From NCBI GenBank assembly GCA_963840565.1, contig CAWIZH010000002.1, forward strand, positions 744,001-808,000: DNA of 64,000 bases, read 5' to 3'. This document shows, piece by piece, positions 27,184 to 37,606 of this stretch. A program made the translations under genes and the position numbers. This DNA comes from VRUE01 sp963840565. GTDB taxonomy: Bacteria; Actinomycetota; Thermoleophilia; Solirubrobacterales; 70-9. Every line of letters starts with the position of its first letter. Position 1 is the stretch's first letter. Under the pieces are notes generated by a model. It saw nothing but the letters and a program-made list of their open reading frames with translations. It was not told where the DNA came from and ran no database searches.

Positions 27184-29815
27184 CTACTTGGCGTCGAGCC
27201 AGTCCGCGCCGACGCCGATGTCCACCTCGAGCGGTGGGTCGAGCTGGTAGGCGGCGCACATCTCGCGCCGCACCAACTCGACCGCGCCGTCCATCTCCTG
27301 CGGCGGGCCCTCGAAGAGGAGCTCGTCGTGGATCTGCAGGACGATCCGTGTCTCCCCCCGGTCTCGGCCAGCGCCCGCCGGCAACGCACCATCGCCACCT
27401 TGATGATGTCGGCAGCGGTGCCCTGGATCACGGTGTTGACCGCGAGCCGCTCGCCGAGGCGACGCGTGTTCGGGTTGCCCGAGCGCAGCTCGGGGATCGC
27501 CCGGCGCCGCCCCATCAGGGTGGTGACGTAGCCCTCCTCCTGCGCCCGCTCTACTACCTGCTCGCGGAAGGCGCGCACGGCGGGGAAGCGCTCCAGGTAG
27601 CGGGAGACGAATTCCTCGCCCTCTTTGCGCGGGATGTTGAGCCGGTCGGCGAGGCCGAAGCCGGTGAGGCCGTAGACGATGCCGAAGTTGACCATCTTCG
27701 CCTTCGAGCGCTGGCCGACGTCGACGTCCTCGCGGGCGATGTCGAAGACCTCGGCCGCGGTGGCGGCGTGGACGTCTTCCTTGGCGCGGAAGATCTCCTT
27801 CAGCACGTCCTCATCGGCGACATGGGCGAGCACCCGCAGCTCGACCTGGCTGTAGTCGGCGGAGAGCAGCTGGTTGCCCTCTTCGGCGACGAAGCAAGCG
27901 CGGACGGGGCGGCCGATCTCGGTGCGGATCGGGATGTTCTGCAGGTTGGGGTTGGTGCTGGAGAGACGGCCGGTGGTCGTCGCCGCCTGGTTGAAGGTGG
28001 TGTGGACGCGCCCGGTCTGGGGATCTATGAGATCGGGCAGCGAGTCGAGGTAGGTGTTCTTCAGCTTGGTCAGCTCGCGCCAGGACTCGATCTTCTCGAC
28101 GATCGGGTGCTCGTCGCTGATCTGGGCCAACACGCGGGCATCGGTCGAGTAGCCGGTTTTGCCGCGGCGCTTGCGGGTCAGGCCGAGCTCCTCGAAGAGG
28201 ATGCGGCCGACCTGCTGGGGAGAGCCGATCGTGAACTCCTCCCCGGCCAGCTCGTAGATCTCCTTTTCCAGGGTGTCGATCCGCTCGCCGAAGCCGGCGC
28301 CGACCTCGGCCAGGCGCTTGGCGTCGAGCTTCAAACCCTCGCGCTCCATCGCGGCGAGGACGTGGACGAGTGGCAGCTCAACCTCGGTCAACAGGTGCTC
28401 GAGGCCAAGCTCCTCGATGCGCGGGCGCTGAACCTCTGCCAGGGCGGAGACCAGACGCGCCTCCTCGGCGGGGTCGAGACCCGCCTCCCCCTCCTCGCCG
28501 TCGAGCGAGAGCTGGCCGTCGTCGGCGTCGGCCGCTGGGGCGGCCCCGCGGCGAGACCGATCCCGGCGTCGGCCGCCAGCTCGGTCAGCTCGTAGGTGCG
28601 GCGCTGCGGCTCCAGCAGGTAGGCGGCCAGCATCGTGTCGTGGTCGAGGTGCAGCTCGACCCCCTCGCGGGCGGCGGCAGCGAGCAGGCCGTGGCGGCCG
28701 CCGCCGAGCGACTTGGCGTCATGGGCGACCAGCGGCCGCGAGCCCAGGCCCACCGCCAGCTCGTCGTGGCTCGAAGAGCCGGTGAGGACCGCTTCGCCAT
28801 CGGCGGCGGCCCAGCGATCGCCATCGATCGCCAGTGCGACCGGGTCCTCCCCCTTGCCGAGGTCCTCGGGGGTCCCCTCCACGGCCTCGACCTCGAGCTC
28901 GGTCTCGACGCTGCGGCCGGGGACGGCGTCACCCTCCGGCAGCGCTTCTTCGAGCCGCTCCAGCACCGCCCGCAGCTCGAACTCGCGCATGAAGTCGCGC
29001 AGGGCGCCGCGATCGGGCTCGGAGCCCATCACCGCGGAAAGGTCGACGCCCGTGTCGATGTCGTACTGCAGCGTCGCTAGCTGCTGCGACATGCGGGCGT
29101 CGTCGGCATGCTCGACCAGGTTCTGCTTGCGCTTGGCGCCGGAGATCTCATCGACGCTTTCCAGCACCTTCTCCAGCGAGCCGAACTGCTGCAGCAGCTG
29201 CGTCGCGGTCTTCTCACCGATCCCCGGCACGCCGGGGATGTTGTCGGAGGTATCGCCGCGCAGCCCCATCAGGTCGGTGACCAGCTCCGGCGGCACGCCG
29301 TAGCGCTCGAGCACGGCATCGCTGTCGTAGATCTTGGTCTCGGTGATTCCGCGCGAGGTGCTCATCACCCGAATCCCCTCGCCGACCATCTGGTAGGCGT
29401 CGCGGTCGCCGGTGACGACCATCACCGCGATCCCCTCTTCCCGCGCCTGGCGGGCGAGCGAGGCGATCACGTCGTCGGCCTCGTAGCCCTCAACCTTGAC
29501 GTTGGTGTAGCCGAAGGCCTCGACCAGCGGCATCAGGTGCGGCCACTGCTCGCGCAGCAGGTCGGGCCGCGGTTTGCGCTGGGCCTTGTAGAGGTCATAG
29601 GTGACCTCGCGCCCCGACATCCCCGCGTCCCAGGCGACGACGACCCCGGCCGGCCGGTGCTCGTCGATGACCTTGACCAGCATCGAGGCCAGCCCGTAGA
29701 TCGCGTTGGTCGGCCGCCCATCGCTGGTGCCGATCGACTCGGGCAGTGCGAAGAACGCCCGATAGGCAAGCGAGTTGCCGTCGATCAGGAAGAGCTCGTG
29801 CGTTTCCTCGGCCAC
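27184..29815 (-). CDS. polA: DNA polymerase I (two frameshifts in this sequence)
   Basis: The N-terminal 5'-3' exonuclease (LFLIDGNSLAYRAFFALP, GYEADDVIASLA, GDRDAYQMV, LMGLRGDTSDNIPGVPGIGEKTA), a degenerate 3'-5' exonuclease region and the polymerase domain (LSADYSQVELRVLAHVADED, RSKAKMVNFGIVYGLTGFGL, VNTVIQGTAADIIKVAM, QIHDELLFE) are all present, but in three frames. One G is missing in a run at about 28544-28547 and another at about 27354-27359. Both breaks are homopolymer deletions, and the sequence resumes perfectly after each, so sequencing error is likelier than loss of an important gene. It would encode about 875 residues. Confidence 0.92.
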
Positions 29816-29840
29816 GCCGCCACTCTATGAGGCGAGCCGG

Positions 29841-31445
29841 TTAGCGAGAGCCGCGCGGAAGGTGAATGCTGCGGACCGTCGTTTCCTCGCCGGCGCCCTC
29901 CGCGGCGAAGGTAGTTCGCAGCTTCAGCTCGAGGCCGCGGACGCTCAAGCGAGAGAGGGTTGCCGCGGAAAGCCGGCAGCGGATGTCGCGGCCGCCCCCG
30001 CTCGGCACCGCGGCCTCGGCCGTGCAGGCGCCGCGGCGGCCGTGCGCTGTCTTGATCGTCGCCGCCTGCGAGATCTCTCCGGGCCCCGCAAGCCAAACGT
30101 GGGTGACGAGCGCGCCCGACTCGCGTCGCGAATGCCCGACGTAGAGGCCCGGCCCCGCCGCTGACGGTGCTGCGTCGGCGGCGTGGGGCGGCACCGGCGG
30201 GGGCGGGCGATTCTTCCGGGCCGAGGAATGCGGTCAGTTCGGCCGGGCGGGCGGCGATGAAGGCGCGTGTTTCATCGACTCCGGTCCCGATTTCCGCCAG
30301 GTCGTGCTCGCTCCTGCCGTTGCCCTGTTCCAGCTGCTGCCAGGGAGCGAGCAGAGCAGCCGTTTTGACCGCGAGCGGGTCGAGGGCGGGCTTGATCGCG
30401 TCCTCCGCAGCCGTCCGCAGCGCTTGGCTGTAGAGATCGGCGCAGGCCGGATCGGCCAGGCAATCGTCGAACAGCAGCCCCGCTTCGCCGCCGAATTCGG
30501 TGCGCCGGTATGGCTCCCAGGTCTTGTCGGTGCCCCAGGGCAGCATCTGGAAGACGCCCGACGGGTCGCTGTAGAGGTAATAGTTGTTCGGCTGCGGCGG
30601 GCCGGCTTCGCCGGAGTAGCCGTCCCAGTGGCCGATGTATTTCTCCACCGCCCACATCCGGGTCATCTCTTCGAGGTCGGCCACCGGAGCGACCGAGGCC
30701 GACCAGCCGGCGCCTGCGCCGCCGTTGACCGCGGCAACCAGGGCTTCGAGATCCCCGATCTGCGCTTCGTCGCCCTCGTCGACTTCGTAGCCTCCTGCTT
30801 TGCCGGTCAAGGCTGCGACGCCAGGAGTGACGTCGGCCCCGTCTTCACCCTCGTAGAGGTGCTGCGCCGGTTCTTCGAATGTGCCGAACCAGCGTTCCAG
30901 GTTGACTTGTCGAGGTTCTCGAGGTTGAGGTAGATGCCGAATTCTTCGCCGTTGACCCGCACATAGGCGAAGCCGTGCGCGGCGCCGGCACCCCGGCATG
31001 CGCGAAACGACGTCGTAGGCAAGCGTCTCGTGGATCATCGAGGGGTCCTCGACCATGTTGTTGAGGGTCATCTTGCGCAGCGCCCCGAGGAAGGGTTCGG
31101 TTTTCTTGAATTTGAGCTTGAAGGCGGCCTTTTCATCAGTATCCGGAAGGAGCCGAGGACATTGCCCTTGAGGCGGATTTCGACCGGCGACGGCGCCGGC
31201 GATCAATGGCGATCCTTCGATGCCCGTCGGCGTGCCGTCCGAGATTTCGGCAGCGAGAAGGTGCCCTTTGACGTATTGTCCGGTTCGGCTTCCAGTTTGG
31301 CTTTTTCGCGTCGGCGAGAGCCAGGTCGATGAACACCATCGTCCCCGGGTCGTAGATCCAGCCGCCGCGGCCCGGTTCGGGCTGGGCCGTGACGGCCGGC
31401 GCATGCCCGAGGGCCCGGCGCGAGACAGAGCACCGCCGAGAGCAT
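29841..31445 (-). pseudogene. CotH-like secreted kinase-family protein, heavily frameshifted
   Basis: Pieces in all three frames add up to a CotH protein: a signal-like start at 31445, WIYDPGTMVFIDLALADAKK, GSPLIAGAV, FKLKFKKTEPFLGALRKMTL, NNMVEDPSMIHETLAYDVVS, FAYVRVNGEEFGIYLNLENL, VEKYIGHWDGYSG, NNYYLYSDPSGVFQMLPWGT and DKTWEP. At least eight indels are needed to join them, near 31405, 31304, 31185, 31143, 31000, 30980, 30913 and 30190. CotH proteins phosphorylate spore-coat or surface proteins. The break density far exceeds that of neighbouring genes, so either this gene is decaying or the sequence here is poor. Confidence 0.75.
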
Positions 31446-31571
31446 CGCGTGCCGAGAGAAATCCGCCGCCAAAGACGCGATTTCTACCGCATACAGCAAT
31501 AACGGCAAGAGTGTGCCGATTTCTCACCGCCATGCCTAGGCACCACGGCCCGAATCTGATTCGATAGCCCC

Positions 31572-33029
<1,458 letters not shown>

Positions 33030-33033
33030 CTTC

Positions 33034-33941
33034 GTGAAGGTCCTCGTCACCGGAGCCAGCGGTTTCATCGGGTCGGCCCTCTGCGACTCGTTGCTGGTCC
33101 GGGGCGACACGGTGGTCGGCCTCACCCGCGACCCCAAGCGGGCGCGCAGCACCAACCCCAGCATCAAGTGGCACGCCTGGGAGCCGACCCTGGAACGGCC
33201 CCCGGCGGCGGCCTTCGAGGGCGTCGACGGCGTCGTCAACCTGCTCGGCGAGAAGATCAACCAGCGCTGGACCGACGAGGCCAAAGAGCGGATCATGGAG
33301 AGCCGCCGCACCGGCACCCACAACCTGATCGGGACGATCGCCGGCCTGGAGAAAAAGCCGCGGGTGCTGGTCAACCAGTCGGCGATCGGCTTCTACGGCG
33401 ACCGCGGCGAGGCGATCGTCGACGAGTCAAGCGACTCGGGCGAGGGCTTCGACGCCGAGGTCGTGCGCGAGTGGGAGAAGGCGGCGCGCGAGGTCGAGGG
33501 GACCGGAGTGCGCCTGGTCATCGTCCGCACCGGCCACGTGCTCGACCCCCGCGGAGGCTTCCTCAAGCAACTCCTTACCCCGTTCAAGCTGGGCGTCGGC
33601 GGGCCGCTGGCGGGCGGCAACCAGTACGTCTCCTGGATCCACGTCGACGACGAGGTGGGCATCCTGCTCTGGGCGCTGGACAACGACAAGGTCAACGGGG
33701 TCGTCAACTCAACCGCACCAAACCCAGTGACCAACAAGGTCTTCTCGAAGGCGCTTGGCAGGACGCATCAACCGGCCGGCGGTGCTGCCGATTCCCGGGT
33801 TCACACTTGACCTGATGTACGGCGGGGAGTTCGGGGAGGTCTTGAAGGGCGGGCAGAGGGTCATGCCCGGACGGGCCCAGGATCTGGGGTACACGTTCAA
33901 GCACCCTGAGCTTGGACGAGGCGCTGGCAGATCTGCTCTAG
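33034..33941 (+). CDS. TIGR01777/YfcH-type SDR epimerase (two frameshifts in this sequence)
   Basis: The product begins VKVLVTGASGFIGSALCDSL (Rossmann fold, GTG start) and has the YfcH-family stretches VVNLLGEKINQRWTDEAKE, RVLVNQSAIGFYGDRGE, VRTGHVLDPRGGFLKQLL, YVSWIHVDDEVG and NSTAPNPVTN. After KALG one extra base near 33766 shifts frame; the following sequence, NRPAVLPIPGFTLDLMYGGE...LGYTFKHPEL, is the normal family C-terminus. A second extra G near 33909 precedes DEALADLL and the stop at 33939-33941. Two single-base insertions in a well-kept protein suggest sequence error. Substrate unknown. Confidence 0.85.
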
Positions 33942-33948
33942 GCGGGGA

Positions 33949-34022
33949 AGGGCCGGGCGACCCCTCCCAAAACGAGCGGCAGGAGCCGCTCTTGAGTGTT
34001 TTGGGAGGGGTCTCCCGCCCCT
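33949..34022. repeat. palindrome B1 (core family B)
   Basis: Arms of 25 bases (33949-33973, 33998-34022; two mismatches) enclose the family B core in reverse orientation, GAGCGGC-AGGA-GCCGCTC followed by TTGAGT. It lies between the convergent SDR and lipoprotein genes, eight bases after one stop and two before the other. Confidence 0.85.
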
Positions 34023-34024
34023 CT

Positions 34025-34487
34025 CTACGACTCGTGGAGTTCTTCGCGAAGCGACTGGCGCAGGGAGCCTGAGCCCGAAGCTTCTATGAGCTCGAGGAGG
34101 CGAGCCATGACGGCTTTGCCCGAGCTTCCAGCGATCCACGGGACCTCGGCGGTTTCCAAGATCGGATGAGTGAAGCGAGCCGCAGCAGGGTCGGAAGCTT
34201 CCAGGTAAGCCACCGTGGTCGAATCCTCCGTGGCTCGACGAGCATTTGCGCCGAGAGTGGCCAGATTGAGCTTGGCGTGGCTCCGAGCGCTTGGGAGGCA
34301 AGCAGCTTGCACCCGAAGCTCTCCAGCTCGCCCACCTTGGCTCGCAAGCTCTTGCTTCGCGCCAGCGCACAGACGAAGCTTCCACGTAAGCCGTAACGGT
34401 CGCATCCTGAGCAACGCCTTCTCCCCCGCCACAGCCAGCTACCGCCGCCACGAGCAGTGCGCACGCCGCGAGGCCGGTCTTGCGCAA
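34025..34487 (-). CDS. amino-acid-type substrate-binding lipoprotein (one frameshift)
   Basis: A TTG start at 34487 gives a signal peptide with lipobox VAAVAGCGGG. After AYVEAS, removing one extra base at about 34373 restores LCAGAKQELASQGGRAGELR, NARRATEDSTTVAYL, DPAAARFTHPILETAEVPWI and SSGKAVMARLLELI. This resembles the small exported binding proteins, related to branched-chain amino acid receptors, seen in Thermoleophilia. It uses GCT for Ala and AGCTT-rich codons far more than its neighbours, suggesting different ancestry. A TTG start immediately after palindrome B2 is unusual. Confidence 0.6.
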
Positions 34488-34494
34488 GACGGAA

Positions 34495-34569
34495 GAGGGA
34501 CCGGTGACCCCTCCCCAAACACTCAAGAGCGGCTCCTGCCGCTCGTTTGGGGAGGGGTCACCGTCCCTC
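34495..34569. repeat. palindrome B2 (core family B)
   Basis: Arms 34495-34520 and 34545-34569 pair over 25 bases with one bulged C. The core ACTCAA + GAGCGGC-TCCT-GCCGCTC is identical to B3 and is the inverse of B1. It lies between pfkA (stop 10 bases away) and the lipoprotein gene. Confidence 0.88.
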
Positions 34570-34579
34570 CCCTGCCTAG

Positions 34580-35608
34580 CTAGCCAAAGAAAACCTCAGC
34601 CTCCGAGTAAAGAGATGCCGGAACGGTCTTCAGCTCAGCCGTGGCCTCACTGAGCTCGACAAGCTGAATGTCAGTCCCGCGCAACGCAGTCATCTTGCCC
34701 CAGTCCCCGGCATCAGCAGCATCGATCGCATGCAGCCCAAATCGAGTAGCCAGCACCCGGTCGAACGCGGTCGGCGTCCCGCCCCGCTGGACGTGTCCCA
34801 GCACCGTCGCCCGCGTCTCCTTGCCGGTCCGTTTCTCGATTTCGCCCTCCAGCCAGTGGGCGATGCCACCAAGGGCGACGTGGCCGAACTGGTCCAGCTT
34901 CTCGTTTTTGGTCTCCGGCATCCCCCCGACCGGCTGCGCCCCCTCGGCGACGACGAGGATCGGCGCGTAGTTGTGGTCGAAGCGGCGGCCGACGAACTCG
35001 CAGACCCGTCGAGGTCGAAGGGCAGCTCGGGGATCAGGATCACGTTGGCGCCGCCGGCGAGGCCGGCGTGGAAGGCGATCCAGCCGGCGTGGCGGCCCAT
35101 CACCTCGACGATCAGGACGCGGTGGTGACTGTCGGCCGTCGTGTGCAGGCGATCGATCGCCTCCATCGCGATGTTGACCGCGGTGTCGAAGCCGAAGGTG
35201 TAGTCGGTGGCGCCGAGGTCGTTGTCGATCGTCTTCGGCACGCCGACGACCGGCACGCCGTGCTCGCCGTAGAGGCGCGCGGCGGCTCCGAGCGTGTCCT
35301 CGCCGCCGATCGCGATCAGCCCGTCGACGCCGTCGTCCTGCAGCCTCTGGGCGATCCGCTGCCGCACCGCCGTCCTCCTTGAAGGGGTTGGTGCGCGAGG
35401 CGCCGAGGATCGTGCCGCCGCGGGGCAGGATGCCGCGCACCTCGGGCACGCCGAGCGGGCGGCTGTCGCCCTCGAGCGGACCGCGCCAGCCGTCGCGGTA
35501 GCCGACGAACTCGTGGCCGCAGTGTTCGACCCCCTTGCGCACGATCGCCCGAATCACCGCGTTGAGGCCCGGGCAATCCCCGCCACCGGTAAGCACGCCA
35601 ATCCGCAT
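34580..35608 (-). CDS. pfkA: 6-phosphofructokinase (two frameshifts in this sequence)
   Basis: The product opens MRIGVLTGGGDCPGLNAVIR and ILPRGGTILGASRTNPFKED. Then the frame changes near 35373 to give DGLIAIGGEDTLGAAARLYG, VPKTIDNDLGATDYTFGFDT and VEVMGRHAGWIAFHAGLAGG. It changes back near 35008 to end with GHVQRGGTPTAFDRVLATRFG. All ATP, substrate and catalytic (TIDND) motifs exist. GGDCPG and GGEDT fit the actinobacterial PfkA form; the Gly-to-Asp change that marks PPi-dependent enzymes should be checked. The indels resemble those in polA and are probably sequence errors. Confidence 0.9.
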   Translation of the reverse strand: MRIGVLTGGGDCPGLNAVIRAIVRKGVEHCGHEFVGYRDGWRGPLEGDSRPLGVPEVRGILPRGGTILGASRTNPFKEDGGAAADRPEAAGRRRRRADRDRRRGHARSRRAPLRRARRAGRRRAEDDRQRPRRHRLHLRLRHRGQHRDGGDRSPAHDGRQSPPRPDRRGDGPPRRLDRLPRRPRRRRQRDPDPRAALRPRRVCEFVGRRFDHNYAPILVVAEGAQPVGGMPETKNEKLDQFGHVALGGIAHWLEGEIEKRTGKETRATVLGHVQRGGTPTAFDRVLATRFGLHAIDAADAGDWGKMTALRGTDIQLVELSEATAELKTVPASLYSEAEVFFG

Positions 35609-35662
35609 CGGCCCAGATTAAAGCTGTCGCCCACCTGGCAACGCGGTAAGTTCGTCGCAAGG

Positions 35663-35715
35663 CCGAACTGCATCAACTTCTCCGCTCAGCAGGCCTAGAA
35701 TTTGATGCAGTTCGG
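35663..35715. promoter_or_regulatory. inverted repeat L between pfkA and the methyltransferase gene
   Basis: Perfect 14-base arms, CCGAACTGCATCAA (35663-35676) and TTGATGCAGTTCGG (35702-35715), with a 25-base spacer, lie between divergent genes 22 bases before the methyltransferase start. A regulator-binding site is the simplest reading. It could instead be a degenerate member of the palindrome population, but no core match is seen. Confidence 0.6.
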
Positions 35716-35736
35716 ACGACTGCGAAGGGAGCGACG

Positions 35737-36554
35737 ATGAGCGACGCGGTGGATCTGGAGGCGGTCAAGCAGGCGCAGCAGCGAGTCTGGTCGGAGGGCG
35801 ACTTCGCGATGGTCGCCGGGCTGGTGATGATGGTGTCCGAGGAACTGGTCGAAGCGCTGGACATCGTTCCGGGCGAGCGGGTGCTCGACGTCGCCTGCGG
35901 CAGCGGCAACGGCGCGCTGGCCGCGGCGCGGCGGTCCTGGGGCAACGCGGTGGGAGTCGACTTCGTCCCGGCCCTGCTCGAGCGCGGGCGCGAGCGCGCA
36001 GCGGCCGAGCGGCTCGATGTCGAGTTCGTCGAGGGCGACGCCGCCGACCTGCCCTTCGGCGAGGGCGAGTTCGACGTCGTGATCTCGATCTTCGGCGCGA
36101 TGTTCGCGCCCGAACAAGAGAAGGCCGCGGCCGAGCTGCTGCGCGCCTGCAAGCCCGGCGGCCGGATCGGGATGGCCAACTGGGTTCCGGACGGTCCGGT
36201 AAGCGGCCTCTTCGCGGTGATCGCCAAGCACGCGCCGCCGCCGCCCGGATTCATTCCCGCCGCGTGCTCTGGGGCATCGAGGATCACGTGCGCGGGCTGT
36301 TCGGCGACGGGGTCGCCGAGCTGCGGGTCGAGCGCAAGGTCTCGCACCAGGCGTTCCGCTCGATCGACCACTACCTCGACTTCTTCCGCACCTACTTCGG
36401 CCCGATCAAGATGGCCTTCGACCGCGTCGGCCCGGCCGGCGAGGCGGCCCTGGAGGCGGACCTGCGCGAGCAGCTGGCGAAGGCCAGCACCGGTCGCGAC
36501 GGCGCATTCGTGCTCGAGCCCGAGTACCTGCAGGTGGTCGCGACGCGCGCTTAA
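35737..36554 (+). CDS. SAM-dependent methyltransferase (one frameshift)
   Basis: The product has the class I methyltransferase motifs VLDVACGSGNGALAAARR, VGVDFVPALLERGRERA, VEFVEGDAADLPFGEGEFDV and CKPGGRIGMANWVPDG. After GFIPA a one-base deletion near 36260 shifts the frame; the remainder (WGIEDHVRGLFGDGVAELRV, SIDHYLDFFRTYFGPIKMAF, LEPEYLQVVATRA) completes a UbiE-like enzyme of about 271 residues. GAAGGGAGC lies before the ATG. The methyl acceptor is unknown. Confidence 0.82.
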
Positions 36555-36559
36555 GGCTC

Positions 36560-36712
36560 TTAGTCAGAGCTCGGGGTGAAAACCCGGATCGTGGCGCCGA
36601 TCACGAGGATGCCGAAGAAGATCACGCCGGCGACCCCGCCGCCCTGACCGAGCACGGCGTAGGCGACGGTAGTCGTCGCCAGGGCCAAAAATAGGGTGAT
36701 GACCATTCCCAT
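36560..36712 (-). CDS. 50-residue membrane protein following trpA
   Basis: The frame reads MGMVITLFLALATTTVAYAV, then LGQGGGVAGVIFFGILVIGA and TIRVFTPSSD, two hydrophobic segments in 50 residues. It starts 12 bases after the trpA stop with AGGA 10 bases before the ATG, so it should be cotranscribed with the trp genes. Codon positions look coding (GC-rich third bases). No family recognised; a stray small membrane protein or an operon-specific accessory are both possible. Confidence 0.65.
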   Translation of the reverse strand: MGMVITLFLALATTTVAYAVLGQGGGVAGVIFFGILVIGATIRVFTPSSD

Positions 36713-36724
36713 GCGGCCGGAATC

Positions 36725-37519
36725 CTATCCAGCGAGTGCGACGCGTGTCTCTTGCAGGAAGGAACCAACGGCATCGGCAGCAGCCTCAGGCCCGCCAGCC
36801 TCGCCGGCGGCCCGAACCAGGCGACTGCCGATGATCACGCCGTCGGCAACTTCCCCGACCTGAGCGGCCTGCGCCGGCGTGCCGATACCGAAGCCGACGG
36901 CAACGGGCACCTCGGCCTCGGCCTGGGTAGCGCTGACAAGCTCGGCGAGCTGCGGCGGGATCTCGTCCCGCTCCCCGGTAGTCCCGACGGTGGAGACGAC
37001 GTAGACGAATCCCTGCGCGGCAGCGCATATCCGAGCCCGGCGCTCGGGCGGGGTGGTTGGAGCAACGAGCGGCACCAACGCAAGCCCCGCAGCAGCAAAA
37101 ACCTCTCGTACAGGCTCCGCTTCCTCAAGCGGCAAGTCAGGCACGATCGCCCCCGCGGCACCAGCAGCAACGGCCCGCTCCGCGAACTCAGCCACTCCCC
37201 CGTGCGCGAGCACCATGTTGGAGTAGACCATGAAGACGACCGGGACCCGCCCCGAGATCACCTCGCAAAGCTCCAGTGCCGAGCCGAGAGTCGCCCCAGC
37301 CTCGAGCGCCGCCGTAGCCGCAGCATGAATAGTCGGCCCATCGGCAAGCGGATCGGAAAAAGGAACCCCAAGCTCAACCAAATCAGCACCGTTTTCCGCG
37401 TAGGACTCAGCCACGGCCAACGAGGTCTCCCGGTCGGGATACCCGGCCATCATGTACGGCATTAGGGCGGCCCGACCCTCATCCTTCGCAGCTCGGAAGG
37501 CCGCCTCGATCCGCTCCAC
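36725..37519 (-). CDS. trpA: tryptophan synthase alpha chain
   Basis: TrpA cleaves indole-3-glycerol phosphate, passing indole to TrpB. The 264-residue product has ALMPYMMAGYPDRETSLAVA (catalytic Glu is in the adjacent strand), DLVELGVPFSDPLADGPTIH with the catalytic Asp, VFMVYSNMVLAHG, GAIVPDLPLEEAEPV, VSTVGTTGERDEI, VGFGIGTPAQA and GVIIGSRLV. The GTG at 37519 (VERIEAAF) is preferred. The frame upstream to 37594 translates palindrome M. Confidence 0.95.
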   Translation of the reverse strand: MERIEAAFRAAKDEGRAALMPYMMAGYPDRETSLAVAESYAENGADLVELGVPFSDPLADGPTIHAAATAALEAGATLGSALELCEVISGRVPVVFMVYSNMVLAHGGVAEFAERAVAAGAAGAIVPDLPLEEAEPVREVFAAAGLALVPLVAPTTPPERRARICAAAQGFVYVVSTVGTTGERDEIPPQLAELVSATQAEAEVPVAVGFGIGTPAQAAQVGEVADGVIIGSRLVRAAGEAGGPEAAADAVGSFLQETRVALAG

Positions 37520-37540
37520 GCCAGCCGAGACGCCTGCGCT

Positions 37541-37606
37541 GGGCGCCAGGGGGTGACTCGACAGAGCCTCCCCGCTGTTGCTCTGTCGAGTCACCCCCTG
37601 GCGCCC
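37541..37606. repeat. palindrome M (66 bases) at the trpB/trpA junction
   Basis: Perfect 26-base arms (37541-37566 and 37581-37606) with a 14-base loop. The right arm contains the last codons and the TGA of trpB (37591-37593), so the end of the TrpB protein is encoded by the element. No core match to families A-C is seen. Confidence 0.85.

Noticed and set aside
33949..34569. B1-lipoprotein-B2 as an insertion sequence
   Set aside because: There is no transposase-like frame between the two elements, and their outer arms differ, so they are not matching terminal repeats; kept only as a possible passenger block.
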